In this document: one piece after another, positions 17,219 through 27,700 of the stretch
Position numbering within the stretch: position 1 is the first letter of the stretch
Layout: every line of letters starts with the position of its first letter
NCBI GenBank assembly: GCA_028280415.1
Contig: JANQLV010000051.1
Location: forward strand, 1 to 64,000
Direction of reading: 5' to 3'
Origin: Saprospiraceae bacterium
GTDB taxonomy: Bacteria; Bacteroidota; Bacteroidia; Chitinophagales; Saprospiraceae
DNA length: 64,000 nucleotides
Made by a program: the position numbers and the translations under genes
The notes under the pieces: generated by a model
Told to the model about the DNA's origin: nothing
The model's input: only the letters and a program-made list of their open reading frames with translations
Database searches by the model: none

Positions 17219-18088
17219 ATGGATACGAGTGAATTATTAAAAAAAGTCAGGAAAATTGAGATCAAGACCAAAGGTCTGAGTAAACATATATTCTCCGGAG
17301 AATATCACAGTGCCTTTAAAGGGCGAGGCATGTCTTTTAGCGAAGTTCGGGATTACCAATACGGAGATGATGTCCGAAATATTGACTGGAATGTAACCGC
17401 AAGAACCGGTGATCCGCATGTAAAGATATTTGAAGAGGAACGAGAATTAACCGTAATGTTGCTGATTGATATGAGCCAGTCTTCCTTTTTTGGTACGACG
17501 AATCAAATGAAAAACGAAATCCTTACGGAAATCTGTGCAGTTATCGCTTTTTCAGCGATCAACAATAATGATAAAGTTGGCGTATTGTTCTTTTCCGATC
17601 AGATTGAAAAATTCATCCCTCCTAAAAAAGGTAAACAACACATCCTGAGAATTATCAGAGAGTTACTCAACTTTGAGCCCAAAAGTAAAAAAACGGATAT
17701 TGGACAAGCTTTGGAATATTTTAATAATGTAATCAAAAAGAGAAGTATCTGTTTTGTTTTATCTGATTTCCTGGCCACAGGTTATGAAAATCCTTTGCGT
17801 ATTGCTTCGAGAAGGCATGATATCGTTGGTTTGCATATTGTTGATCCCCGGGAAGAAAAACTTCCTTCCATTGGTTTGATCAGAGCTATTGATGCGGAAA
17901 CCGACACTATTCAATGGATTGATACGTCTTTGGCTTCTGTAAGGGATAAATATGCCAAGTGGTACGAAACACATTTCAATTATTTTAGAACAACATTCCT
18001 GAAAAGCGGAGCGGATATGATTTCTATTCGCACAGACGTACCTTACATAAATGCGCTTTTGAAGTTTTTTAAGAAAAGATCGAAATAA
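17219..18088 (+). CDS. DUF58 protein
   Basis: 289 residues. It carries the DUF58 signature GRGMSFSEVRDYQYGDDVRNIDWNVTA near residues 36-62, followed by a VWA-like fold (VMLLIDMSQSSFFGT) whose MIDAS-type motif D-x-S-x-S is intact. There is no membrane segment, so it is cytosolic, where it would partner the MoxR ATPase. It lies 30 nt after moxR, and its stop overlaps the next start by one base (TAATG). Confidence 0.88.
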   Translation: MDTSELLKKVRKIEIKTKGLSKHIFSGEYHSAFKGRGMSFSEVRDYQYGDDVRNIDWNVTARTGDPHVKIFEEERELTVMLLIDMSQSSFFGTTNQMKNEILTEICAVIAFSAINNNDKVGVLFFSDQIEKFIPPKKGKQHILRIIRELLNFEPKSKKTDIGQALEYFNNVIKKRSICFVLSDFLATGYENPLRIASRRHDIVGLHIVDPREEKLPSIGLIRAIDAETDTIQWIDTSLASVRDKYAKWYETHFNYFRTTFLKSGADMISIRTDVPYINALLKFFKKRSK

Positions 18089-19542
18089 TGCGTTCGCTGT
18101 ATACCATAATAGGATGTTTTTTCTTTGGATTATTGAGTCTAAACGCTCAGTTAAATGTATCCGCAACGCTGGGAAATAGCAAAATCCTGATTGGTGATCA
18201 GGTCAATTTACACATAGAAGCTAATTATCCGGGAACTTTTGAAGTTTTATCTGTCGATCTTTCAGTAATGGATTCCATTTTTTCAGAAAAGAATCCTTCG
18301 AAGCCCGGTATTGATCCCGGTTTACTTGAAATTATCCAGCAAACGGAATGGGAAACATTAAGCAATGGCAATACTAACACCTACCGAAAAGATGTTAAAA
18401 TAACAGCTTGGCAGGAAGGGGTTTATTTTATCCCTCCCATTCGCTTTATTTTTAAATCCGGAGCTAATAGCCGTTCTGAGTTGACTAATAAACTGACCCT
18501 CCTGGTCAGCTCGCCGATTGAAGCGAATGAAGCTGTGGATACGATACAGATTGCCCCGATTAAAGGAATTGTAGCAGAAGAATGGCGTTTTTCGGATTTT
18601 CTGCCAGTTATTTATACTTTTGGAGCAGTTATCCTGATCATAATAGCCGTGATTTCTCTGATCCTTTACATAGCCAGGAGAAAACAAGGCCCGCCACCTA
18701 TTCAGCTTGTTCAAAGACCGGCACATGAAATTGCATTGCATAAACTAAAAACGCTCAAAGCACAGGAACTCTGGCAAAAAGGCAATTTTAAAGAATATCA
18801 AAGCCAACTTACTTATATCATTCGCGAGTATATTGAAAACCGCTATCAAAAACCGGCCCTGGAATCAACTACAAATCAAATTCTGAATGATTTAAAAGAA
18901 GTTGATTTTCCAATAAATCTGGTAGAAAAAATGCGGGAAATGCTACAACTCGCCGATATGGTAAAATTTGCCAAAGCTACTCCTCCAGCAGAAAGCAATA
19001 TTAAATTAATGGACGAGGCCGAAGAAATTGTCCGGGCAACAAAAAAAGAATTATCGGAGACAGAGGAAGAGCAGTTAAAAGCTACAGAGTCCGGTACTCA
19101 GGGAACCTTTATGCTCCCCACTCAATATGCCCATTCCGGTAAAAGATTCATCGCTGCTATTTTGGATAATATTATCTTCCATCTCAGCTTTTCTCTGATT
19201 GCATTTATACTTAGCCTGCTAATTGGCCGGGATGAGTATGGACGTCCAACTTTACTGTTGATCCTGTTGCTGATCATTAGCTTTATAGCTTATGGACTTT
19301 ACTATTATGCCTATTTACATAGCCGTACCGGTCAGACTCCCGGAAAGAAAATAATGCAGTTACAGCTGGTCAATGCTGATGGTCAGCATATTTCCATGGC
19401 TAAGGCCAGCCTTCGTTTTTTTATAAAAATGATATCCTTTTTTATATTGTATCTACCATTTTTGCCCATCCTTTTCACTACGCAAAAGCAAGGCCTGCAC
19501 GATATGGTAGCCAATAGTATTGTTGTCAAAAAAAGAGCTTAG
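18088..19542 (+). CDS. BatD-like membrane protein fused to an RDD domain
   Basis: 484 residues. A signal peptide precedes a periplasmic beta-rich region that ends near 165 and resembles the BatD/DUF4381 type. One transmembrane helix lies at about 172-195. A cytosolic helical region (about 205-340) contains REYIENRYQKPALESTT, as in DUF4381 tails. The C-terminus is a separate RDD domain (about 350-484), with KRFIAAILDN, TGQTPGKKIMQLQLV and QGLHDMVANSIVV and further hydrophobic helices. The two halves are normally separate genes, so this is a fusion. It starts on the DUF58 stop and ends 6 nt before batA. Confidence 0.75.
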   Translation: MRSLYTIIGCFFFGLLSLNAQLNVSATLGNSKILIGDQVNLHIEANYPGTFEVLSVDLSVMDSIFSEKNPSKPGIDPGLLEIIQQTEWETLSNGNTNTYRKDVKITAWQEGVYFIPPIRFIFKSGANSRSELTNKLTLLVSSPIEANEAVDTIQIAPIKGIVAEEWRFSDFLPVIYTFGAVILIIIAVISLILYIARRKQGPPPIQLVQRPAHEIALHKLKTLKAQELWQKGNFKEYQSQLTYIIREYIENRYQKPALESTTNQILNDLKEVDFPINLVEKMREMLQLADMVKFAKATPPAESNIKLMDEAEEIVRATKKELSETEEEQLKATESGTQGTFMLPTQYAHSGKRFIAAILDNIIFHLSFSLIAFILSLLIGRDEYGRPTLLLILLLIISFIAYGLYYYAYLHSRTGQTPGKKIMQLQLVNADGQHISMAKASLRFFIKMISFFILYLPFLPILFTTQKQGLHDMVANSIVVKKRA

Positions 19543-19548
19543 GAAAAG

Positions 19549-20556
19549 ATGTTGAGCATTTTTGAAAATATCACATTCGTCAATAAGGAGCTACTTTTAT
19601 TATTGCTCCTGTTACCCTTACTCGGTTTGTGGTATTTTTTACAGCATAAAAAACGCTATCCGGTCATCAAAATGTCCAGCCTCGAAGCGGTACAATCCAT
19701 CAGCTCCTGGCGCGGAAAACTGAGAGCTGTATTGCCAATACTCCGGGCACTTGCTTTTTCTGTATTCGTAATTGCTTTGGCCAGACCTCAACAAACTTTG
19801 AAAGAACAGGAAATCAAAGCAGAGGGAATTGATATTGCACTGGTTATGGATTTGTCCAGTTCAATGCTGGCTCAGGACTTCAAGCCGGATCGCCTGGAAG
19901 TAAGTAAACGAGTAGCTTCCGAATTTATTGATAAAAGACAACACGATCGGATCAGTCTGGCCGTCTTTGCGGGCGAAGCGTTTACACAGTGTCCCCTGAC
20001 AACAGATCATAAAGTATTAAAAGAGTTTCTAAACGGTTTGAAATGTGGTGTTTTGGAAGATGGCACAGCCATCGGAATGGGGCTGGCGACTGCCGTGAAT
20101 CGTTTGAAAGAAAGCGAAGCAGAAAGTAAAGTCGTCATTTTGCTAACCGATGGAGACAATAATGCGGGTTATATCAAACCAATGACGGCTGCTGAAATCG
20201 CCAAGGAATTTGACGTCAAAGTTTATACCATCGGTGTTGGTTCAAGAGGTAAAGCCCTGACACCAGTTAGTCGAAACAGTAATGGTCAATATATATTTGG
20301 CTTGGCCAATGTTCAGATAGACGAACAATTGTTGAATGAACTGGCAACTCTGACAAATGGAAAATACTTCCGGGCAACAGACGAAGAAAGTTTGCAAAGG
20401 ATTTACGAAGATATTGATCGCCTTGAAAAAACAGAAATCGAAATAACTACGATAAAAAGGTATAGTGAAGAATTCCATCGCTTTGTTTTTCTAGGTATAT
20501 TATTTCTGGTGGTCGAATTTTTACTGAGATATACGATATTCCGTACGCTGCCTTAA
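19549..20556 (+). CDS. batA: BatA, VWA-domain membrane protein
   Basis: 335 residues with transmembrane helices at about 13-31, 60-78 and 305-325. Between them lies a VWA domain with a complete metal-ion-dependent adhesion site: D101-L-S103-S-S105 in VMDLSSSM, a Thr in DGTAIG and an Asp in LLTDGDNN. It is a Bacteroides aerotolerance protein, thought to form a membrane complex with BatB and the TPR protein BatC. It follows the RDD fusion after 6 nt. Confidence 0.9.
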   Translation: MLSIFENITFVNKELLLLLLLLPLLGLWYFLQHKKRYPVIKMSSLEAVQSISSWRGKLRAVLPILRALAFSVFVIALARPQQTLKEQEIKAEGIDIALVMDLSSSMLAQDFKPDRLEVSKRVASEFIDKRQHDRISLAVFAGEAFTQCPLTTDHKVLKEFLNGLKCGVLEDGTAIGMGLATAVNRLKESEAESKVVILLTDGDNNAGYIKPMTAAEIAKEFDVKVYTIGVGSRGKALTPVSRNSNGQYIFGLANVQIDEQLLNELATLTNGKYFRATDEESLQRIYEDIDRLEKTEIEITTIKRYSEEFHRFVFLGILFLVVEFLLRYTIFRTLP

Positions 20557-20595
20557 ACGATAGAATAATTCCGCTGAATTGTTAAAAAAACAAAT

Positions 20596-21618
20596 ATGTT
20601 TCGTTTCGAAAATATTGATTATTTGAATTTTCTTGCAATAATACCCATCCTGATTGTGGTATTCATTGTCGTTGGATATTTTCGAAAAAAAGCGATCCGC
20701 CAATTCGGTGACTGGGCTCTGGTTCAGCAGCTCATACCTCAAGTTTCAAAATACAAGCATACTTTAAAATTCATTCTGCTGCTATTTTGCCTTGTTTTTG
20801 CAATCATTGCCTTATCGAATCCACAATGGGGAATGAAAAAAGAAAAGGTCAAGCGCAAGAGTATTGACGTATTTATCGCCCTGGATATCTCGCAGAGCAT
20901 GCTGGCTCAGGATATCAGCCCCAGTCGCCTGGAAAGAGCGAAAAATTTCTGTCAAAGCCTGATTAACGGTTTAAAAGGAGAAAGAATGGGCGTCATCATT
21001 TTTGCCGGGAACGCTTATCTTCAAATGCCTTTGACGACTGATTACGCTGCCGCCCAGCTTTTCCTTCGAAGTGCCAATACCAACCAGGCACCAACTCAGG
21101 GGACCGCTATTAGTGAAGCTATTGATCTGGCTGAAAAATCTTTTGAAGAAGATAATAAACACCATAAGGCACTGATCATTATTACTGACGGAGAAAATCA
21201 CGATCAGGAAACCCTCGAAAGAACTAAAAAAGCAAAGGAAAACGGATTGATGGTTTTCACAGTCGGGGTAGGGACAGCGGGCGGTGGCTACATTCCTATG
21301 TATTATGCAGGGCAACCAGGTTTCAAAACCGATGAAAGTGGAAATCCAGTTAAAACCAAACTGAATGAACAAATGTTAGCAGATATAGCAGAAGCCGGAA
21401 ACGGTGTGTACTATAATCTGGTTGATGGGGAAAAGGTTATTAATGCCTTAAAAGATAGAATTGAAAATATAGAAAAAAGGGAATTCGAGCAGCGTTCTTT
21501 CACTGAGTTTGAAAGTTATTTCCAATATTTTCTGGCTATTGGCTTGCTTTTTTTAATTATAGAATTTATAATTTCATACAGGAAAAACCGTTGGATTGGT
21601 GATAAGGATATTTTTTGA
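20596..21618 (+). CDS. batB: BatB, VWA-domain membrane protein
   Basis: 340 residues with the same layout as BatA: helices at about 10-28, 57-74 and 310-328, around a VWA domain with an intact MIDAS (D97-I-S99-Q-S101, then TQGTAISEA and ITDGENH). It is a paralogue of the preceding gene. It lies 39 nt after batA and 49 nt before batC. Confidence 0.9.
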   Translation: MFRFENIDYLNFLAIIPILIVVFIVVGYFRKKAIRQFGDWALVQQLIPQVSKYKHTLKFILLLFCLVFAIIALSNPQWGMKKEKVKRKSIDVFIALDISQSMLAQDISPSRLERAKNFCQSLINGLKGERMGVIIFAGNAYLQMPLTTDYAAAQLFLRSANTNQAPTQGTAISEAIDLAEKSFEEDNKHHKALIIITDGENHDQETLERTKKAKENGLMVFTVGVGTAGGGYIPMYYAGQPGFKTDESGNPVKTKLNEQMLADIAEAGNGVYYNLVDGEKVINALKDRIENIEKREFEQRSFTEFESYFQYFLAIGLLFLIIEFIISYRKNRWIGDKDIF

Positions 21619-21667
21619 TTCGATACTTGATATTCAACTTTCGGAAAACGAACAATGAAATCAGATA

Positions 21668-22384
21668 ATGCTTATGAATCCAAGTATTAAAAATTGTTTA
21701 CTCTTGATATTCGCTTGTTTCGGATTGACTTCCTTCGCTCAATCCGGGCATCAGTATCGTATGGAAGCGGATCAGAAATATAGAGAGAATGATTTCCAAA
21801 AAGCGGAAGAGAGTTATCGAAAATCATTGATCGAGGAATCCTCGGTTAATGGAACTTTTAACCTGGGGAATTCAATCTACCAGCAACAACGTTATGAAGA
21901 AGCCATTAAGCAATATCTGGATGCCGCCAATAGCGCTCAGAATAACCAGCTTAAATCACATGCCTATCATAATCTTGGTAATGCTTATTTCAATAATCAG
22001 GATTTTAAAAACAGCATTGACGCTTATAAAAATGCGCTTCGCCTCGATCCACAGGATATTGACACCAAACAAAACCTTGCTTTAGCTCAACGCAAGCTAA
22101 TCCAGCAACAACAACAGCAGCAGCAATCGCAACCTCAAAATGAAAATCAGGAAAATGAGCAAGAGAAACAAGAACAACAACAGCAGGAGCAACAGCAGCA
22201 ACAAGGTGAACAGGATGATGGGCAACAACAACAGCAGGAGCAGGAAAAAGAAATGGAGCAAAAGGACCTGACTAAAGAAGAAGCAGAGAAATTATTGCAA
22301 ATCATAGAACAAGAAGAACAAAAAGTCCAGGAAAAAATGCGTGGCGAAAAAAAGAAAAAAACCAAGTCCGCTAAAGATTGGTAA
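21668..22384 (+). CDS. batC: BatC, TPR protein with poly-Gln tail
   Basis: 238 residues. A signal peptide (to about FAQ, residue 25) precedes three TPR motifs (about 30-140; YHNLGNAYFNNQDFKNSIDAYKNAL is the clearest). A low-complexity Gln/Glu region (about 144-200) with runs of seven and five Gln follows, then a basic tail. BatC proteins commonly have such tails. It is periplasmic and probably scaffolds BatA/BatB. The CAG/CAA tract (about 22100-22260) may be length-variable. Confidence 0.87.
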   Translation: MLMNPSIKNCLLLIFACFGLTSFAQSGHQYRMEADQKYRENDFQKAEESYRKSLIEESSVNGTFNLGNSIYQQQRYEEAIKQYLDAANSAQNNQLKSHAYHNLGNAYFNNQDFKNSIDAYKNALRLDPQDIDTKQNLALAQRKLIQQQQQQQQSQPQNENQENEQEKQEQQQQEQQQQQGEQDDGQQQQQEQEKEMEQKDLTKEEAEKLLQIIEQEEQKVQEKMRGEKKKKTKSAKDW

Positions 22385-22414
22385 TACAAGGACCCTAATT
22401 TAAAAACAATTATT

Positions 22415-22942
22415 ATGAGAGTTTTATTCATCATATTCATTTGCCTTACAGGTTTTTATCCGTCAAATGCCCAGGATGCAAAATTTACGATAGAAGTCAG
22501 TACAGATTCCGTATTGATGGGTAATTACTTCCAGGTCTCTTTTAAAATCGAAAATGGAGCTGCCAGCAATTTTGCGGCCCCGGATTTTCAGGGTTTTTCT
22601 ATCGTTGGCGGGCCGAATCAATCTTCTACATATAGTATGGTCAATGGCGTTTCTTCACAAAGCATGAGCTATTCATACTATTTACAACCAACAGAAGAAG
22701 GGCAGTTTTTCATCGAACCGGCAAGTATTGAGATCGACGGGGAGATTTTTGAAACGAATCCAATCGAGATTAAAGTCGCTCCGAATCCAGATGGAATCAT
22801 CCAGCAGCCCAATAAAAGGGAATATCATATCTTTGATTCTTTTTCCCCTTTTGATTCTTTTTTCGATCAACAACCAACTTTCCCAAAACAGGAGCCTAAA
22901 AAGAAAAAACCAAAGAAAAAGCGTAAGACCGTAAAAATTTAG
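22415..22942 (+). CDS. Solitary BatD N-terminal-domain protein
   Basis: 175 residues. After a signal peptide (ends SNAQD) there is one beta-sandwich domain that mirrors the N-terminal domain of the adjacent BatD (PDFQGFSIVGGPNQSSTYSM here, PDFNNFEVLTGPSESRSVSI in BatD). It then ends in a Phe/Asp-rich segment and a strongly basic tail (KKKKPKKKRKTVK) with no transmembrane helix. It is either a deliberate single-domain paralogue or a decayed duplicate. The frame is intact and its spacing (30 nt after batC, 9 nt before batD) suits an operon gene. Confidence 0.78.
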   Translation: MRVLFIIFICLTGFYPSNAQDAKFTIEVSTDSVLMGNYFQVSFKIENGAASNFAAPDFQGFSIVGGPNQSSTYSMVNGVSSQSMSYSYYLQPTEEGQFFIEPASIEIDGEIFETNPIEIKVAPNPDGIIQQPNKREYHIFDSFSPFDSFFDQQPTFPKQEPKKKKPKKKRKTVKI

Positions 22943-22951
22943 TACTCAAAT

Positions 22952-24721
22952 ATGTCCCATTTCATCCGACTGAATCTTTTATTGATTTGTTGCTTTTGTG
23001 TGATCTCAGGAGTAGCACAGAACAGCGTCCGTTTTGAGGCCAGTAGTGATGCCCGGCAAGTAGTCCTGGGAGGATATTTTGAAATAGTTTTTACACTTTA
23101 TAATGCAGAAGGCAAGAATTTTAACCCTCCTGATTTCAATAATTTTGAGGTGCTAACTGGCCCAAGCGAAAGTCGTAGCGTTTCGATAATCAATGGTCGA
23201 AGTAGTCAGTCCTATGGCCTTTCTTATAATTTGCAACCTAAAAGAATCGGAAAATTTACCATTGGGTCTGCAAGTGTAAGGGTCGATGGTAAAACATTGA
23301 GAACGCGTCCGATTCAGATTGAGGTTTTAAAAGGTAAAAATTCTTCTGCTTCCACCAAAGAGGAACTTGATCAGGAACTGGGAGAAGGCGTTTTTATAAA
23401 AGCAATTCTCAATAAAGAAGAATCAAAAATCGGAGAGCAAATAGTCGTTGATTATAAACTTTATACTTCGAGAAATATCGAATCATATAGTGTCAGTACC
23501 GAATCCGAATATCCTGGTTTCTTTGCCCATGAAGTCAGGAGGTTCCACGGTCGACAAATTCAGGAAGTGATCGATGGAGTTCAATATACGACCAAGCTTA
23601 TCAAGAAGGTAGCGCTTTTCCCCCAACAGGCCGGACTTTTTATAATCGACCCCATGGTAATGAATATTTCCGTAGCGGTTGACGGCAATCGCAGAAGGAG
23701 CATTTTTTCTCTTCCAAAGGTTGCTACTTTTAACATAGAAACGGAGCCTATAGAAATCAAGGTCAGTCCTCTTCCCGAACCGGTTCCGCCTTCTTTTAGC
23801 GGCGCAGTTGGAAAGTTTAATATGCGTACGAGTGTCAATCGCAATAAGCTAACAACTGATGATGCGATCACGCTGCGGATGTATATTGATGGTAATGGTG
23901 ATATAAAACAGGTACAGCCTCCAACGCTCGATATTTCAGACAAATTTGAAATGTACGATCCCAAAGTGATTAATGAGGAAAATACCGAGAGTAATGCACA
24001 ACTCTACGGTCGGAAAGAATTCGAATATCTAATCATTCCCAAAGAACCGGGAAACTACACGCTCACGGCTAATTTCAGTTATTATGATCCGGATAGCTCG
24101 GCTTATATTACGCTGAATTCCGAAAGCTTTTCCTTAACCGTTGCCAAAGGGGAATTGAATCAAACTCAAATCCTGGCGCAACCCGAACAAACTCAAAAGA
24201 AAGAAGATATTCGTTACATTAAAACCGACCTGAGCTTGTCTAGAGGAAGTTCTTTTGTAGGTTCCGGTTTTTTCTGGATTTTATTCGCCTTCCCCTTCCT
24301 TTTGTTGGGTGGCGTAATCGTCATGAGACAAATCGAAATCAGCAGAGGGAACATTGATCTTTCCGAATTAAAAAAGAAAAAAGCGATCAAGCTTGCACAG
24401 AAGAGACTGGCCCAGGCAAAAACTTTCATGGATCAACAGGATAGCAAATCATTTTACGATGAAGTTTCCAGAGCTTCTTTCGGCTATGTCTGCGATAAAT
24501 TAAATATTGCTTTTTCCGAACTTAGCAAAGAAAATGTCCGGTCCAAGCTGCAATCACTCAGCGTAGCGGAAGAAAGTATCGAAAGGTTTATGCAAATTGT
24601 CAAGACTTGTGAAATGGCGCTATTTGCCGGGAAAGATAATGCTGCGGCTATGAAGGAAACCTATGGACAAGCACTTGAGGTCATTGCTGCCATTGAAGGC
24701 CAGGTTAAGCAACCCGCCTGA
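22952..24721 (+). CDS. batD: BatD, periplasmic oxygen-tolerance protein
   Basis: 589 residues: a signal peptide, repeated beta-sandwich domains through about 440, one transmembrane helix at about 445-463, and a cytosolic helical tail (about 470-585) with VSRASFGYVCDKLNIAFSELS. The arrangement is that of the BatD/oxygen-tolerance family (PF13584). It is the last gene of the Bat operon. Its N-domain is duplicated in the preceding gene. Confidence 0.88.
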   Translation: MSHFIRLNLLLICCFCVISGVAQNSVRFEASSDARQVVLGGYFEIVFTLYNAEGKNFNPPDFNNFEVLTGPSESRSVSIINGRSSQSYGLSYNLQPKRIGKFTIGSASVRVDGKTLRTRPIQIEVLKGKNSSASTKEELDQELGEGVFIKAILNKEESKIGEQIVVDYKLYTSRNIESYSVSTESEYPGFFAHEVRRFHGRQIQEVIDGVQYTTKLIKKVALFPQQAGLFIIDPMVMNISVAVDGNRRRSIFSLPKVATFNIETEPIEIKVSPLPEPVPPSFSGAVGKFNMRTSVNRNKLTTDDAITLRMYIDGNGDIKQVQPPTLDISDKFEMYDPKVINEENTESNAQLYGRKEFEYLIIPKEPGNYTLTANFSYYDPDSSAYITLNSESFSLTVAKGELNQTQILAQPEQTQKKEDIRYIKTDLSLSRGSSFVGSGFFWILFAFPFLLLGGVIVMRQIEISRGNIDLSELKKKKAIKLAQKRLAQAKTFMDQQDSKSFYDEVSRASFGYVCDKLNIAFSELSKENVRSKLQSLSVAEESIERFMQIVKTCEMALFAGKDNAAAMKETYGQALEVIAAIEGQVKQPA

Positions 24722-24792
24722 TTATCTCTGCGAAATGCTGTGCTTCTTCCGGAGTTTTGTATCTCATCATCCATAGTGTCCTCTGCATCTCT

Positions 24793-27700
24793 CTAATCAT
24801 CCAAAAGCTCTGCTTCCTGATCCGCAAATGATTGCGCAGGAATATTTAGCTTTACAAAATCACACCAAACACAAGCTGCTTCACCACATCCTTCGTAAAA
24901 TTCGTGATTCATAATTTTTCGATAGCTATTGCGAATTAGCTCTTTTACAAACTCCACATCCTCCGCAGAAAAATTAATAGACTTTTTCAGATAGTTCTTT
25001 TTACGATCCGGTTCCAGATAAGATATTTCGGCAGTCCCGACTCTTCTGGTAGTTTGATGCAATTCGAAAAGGATTTTATAAAAAACCAATTGACGCCAGT
25101 ATAATCCCCCCAGCTTATCCTTCGCATTCGGAGTTTTAATTTTTTTCTCTTCGGTACTTCCAGTTTTATAATCAACTATATGCACCTTATCTTTTTCAAT
25201 AAGGTCAATTCGATCAATTGTTCCGACCAGAGGCACTCCATCAAGTTCAACATTTTTAACCGTATATTCCGTAAAAACCGCTCTTGACCAGCTATTGATA
25301 TTTTGCTTGTAGTAATTACTCAAATGAGCTTTCCCCAGTTTCATCCTTCGCTCGAATTCCCGATCACTAAAATAAGCCCCCAACTTATTCATTTCATCTT
25401 CAAAAAAAATCAGAAAATCTTTTAAGCCCGGAAACTGCTTTGTTTTCGATAAGCGCATTTTGTCAAAAAGCCTTCTTAGTGCATCGTGCATAGCAATTCC
25501 AAAGCTCGCTGCCTCACTCTGTACGGAAGGAATATTCAAAACATTTTCATAATAAAAACTTAATGGGCATCGCAGGAAACGATTCAAACTGGAAACGCTC
25601 AAAGTAAATCCGGTCAACAAATTATCAACAATTGCTTTTTCCACTTCTGGAATTCGAGGTTTTTCAATCGTTTGCAAACGTAGAACTTGAGATTCGAAAA
25701 TGGAATGCGGATCTACTTCCTTTTTTTGTATTTCTATCTGCTCTTCTCCTAAAAGTTCATCGATAAAAATACTATGCTCCAGCTTCTTTCCAGCTTCATT
25801 ATTAAGACTATACGAAATTTGAAGGAATGATTTGGCACGGGTCATTGCTACATAGAACAAACGACGACGCGCCTCCAGAGCATCTTCCTCTCCCGACAGG
25901 GTCAGGGTATCGGGATAAGGGAACTGCCCCACGCGCTTTCGTTTCCCTTCCCAAAAATCTTTGATGGCATCGATAATAAAAACATACTCAAATTCCAGCC
26001 CTTTGGAGCTGTGCGCAGTTACCAGATTCACTCCCCGTCCGGTAATCATGGATTGCTGAATACCAACAGGCAGACGATTGGCATCCATTCTCCGAAAAGT
26101 CTCCAGTAACTGATTCAGGTTTAGCCTCGGATTTTTATCTCCTTCTTTTTTGACAAATTCAAAAAAAGTATGGAGTACCTGCAATTGCCATTCTTTATCC
26201 TTTTGCCGCACGATAAAATGCAATAAACCACTTTGATTAATCAACTCCTCTATAAGCCGCAGCGGTGACTGGTTGACACTTGCCTTGACCATTTTTTTTA
26301 ATAATGCAGAAACCCGGTAAAAAGCATCCGGTTTTTCCAAACCAATTTTTTGCAATAATGATTGCTGACCAATGACTACTCGCCAATATCGTTTTTCCTG
26401 ATACTGATGATGTGCCATATACCGACTCAGTAAACCCAGATCATTCAAGGGTAAATCCAGAAAATCAAAATGCATAATCTTATACAATTCGGACTCCCCA
26501 CTAAATGCTTTTTGTTGTTCTGAATTAATATATATCAAAATCTGAATCAATTTGCGAATCACTGGCAGGTCCAGAATATTTACTGTTCGCTTGGTATTGT
26601 ATGGAATCCCTTTTTTATCCAACAGACCGAGGATGTCTGCTACTTGTCGATGTTGTGCATAAATAATAGCTATTTCATCCAAAGCAAGTCCCGCCTTCTC
26701 CATTGCTTCAATCTTTTGCACGATGTCTATCACCTCATGCCATTTCTGGGGGTATTCCAGTATTTGGGGAGGGTCAGCTTTTTTCGAAAATGCTTTCCGG
26801 GAAAACAATTTTTTTTCCAATCCTTCAATTCTATTAACGACCCGATGCTCATTATGATCAATTAGCCTCCTGGATAAATTCAGAATACTTTGGCTGGAGC
26901 GATAATTATCCTGCAAAAGGATCAGTTCCAGGTTTTTCTGCTCCTTGTAAAAATCAAGAAGGTTGCGTAATCGAGCCCCCTGAAATTCATAAATCGATTG
27001 ATCATCATCGCCTACTATGAAAATATTTGGTTGTTCCCAGTAATTGATTAATAGTTGAACGATCTCATTTTGGCTCCCGTTCGTATCCTGATATTCATCG
27101 ACCAATACATACAGATAGCGTTCCTGATAAGTGCGTAACAGGGCTTCATTTTCTTTAAAAGCTTTAAGCACCCAAAGAATCATATCTGCATAATCATAGC
27201 GGCGCATTCGACGCATCAGGGCAGCATATCTACTATAAAGCGCTGCTGCCGCTTTCAATCTCGACATCTTCCGCTTTTCTTCTTTGATCTTCCATTCTTT
27301 AACGGCTCCCTTTTCAAAATCCCTGGTTTTGCGCTGGTAGATAAACTCTGGTCGATTGGGTAAATCATCCAAATACGCTTCAATTTTTTTAATGATAAAA
27401 GCAGTTGTCCAATTCTCCGATTTCATCCGGAGCATTAAATCTCTTAACTGCCGCTCAAAAGCATAGGGGTCATTGCGTTGTCCCTTGATCGGATGGTCGT
27501 ATTCCAATTCATCAATTAATCGTCGGAAAAGTTCAATCTGCTCCAGTTCGCTGATTGGCTCCATGTCATGCCGGCCAAAAAATTCGAGATTTTCCTGAAT
27601 GATTGTGTTACAAAAAGAATGGAAGGTATAAATATGCACCCGATGAGCCTCGGGGCCGATAAAACTTAATAGCCGTTCCCGCATGGCATGTACTCCGGCA

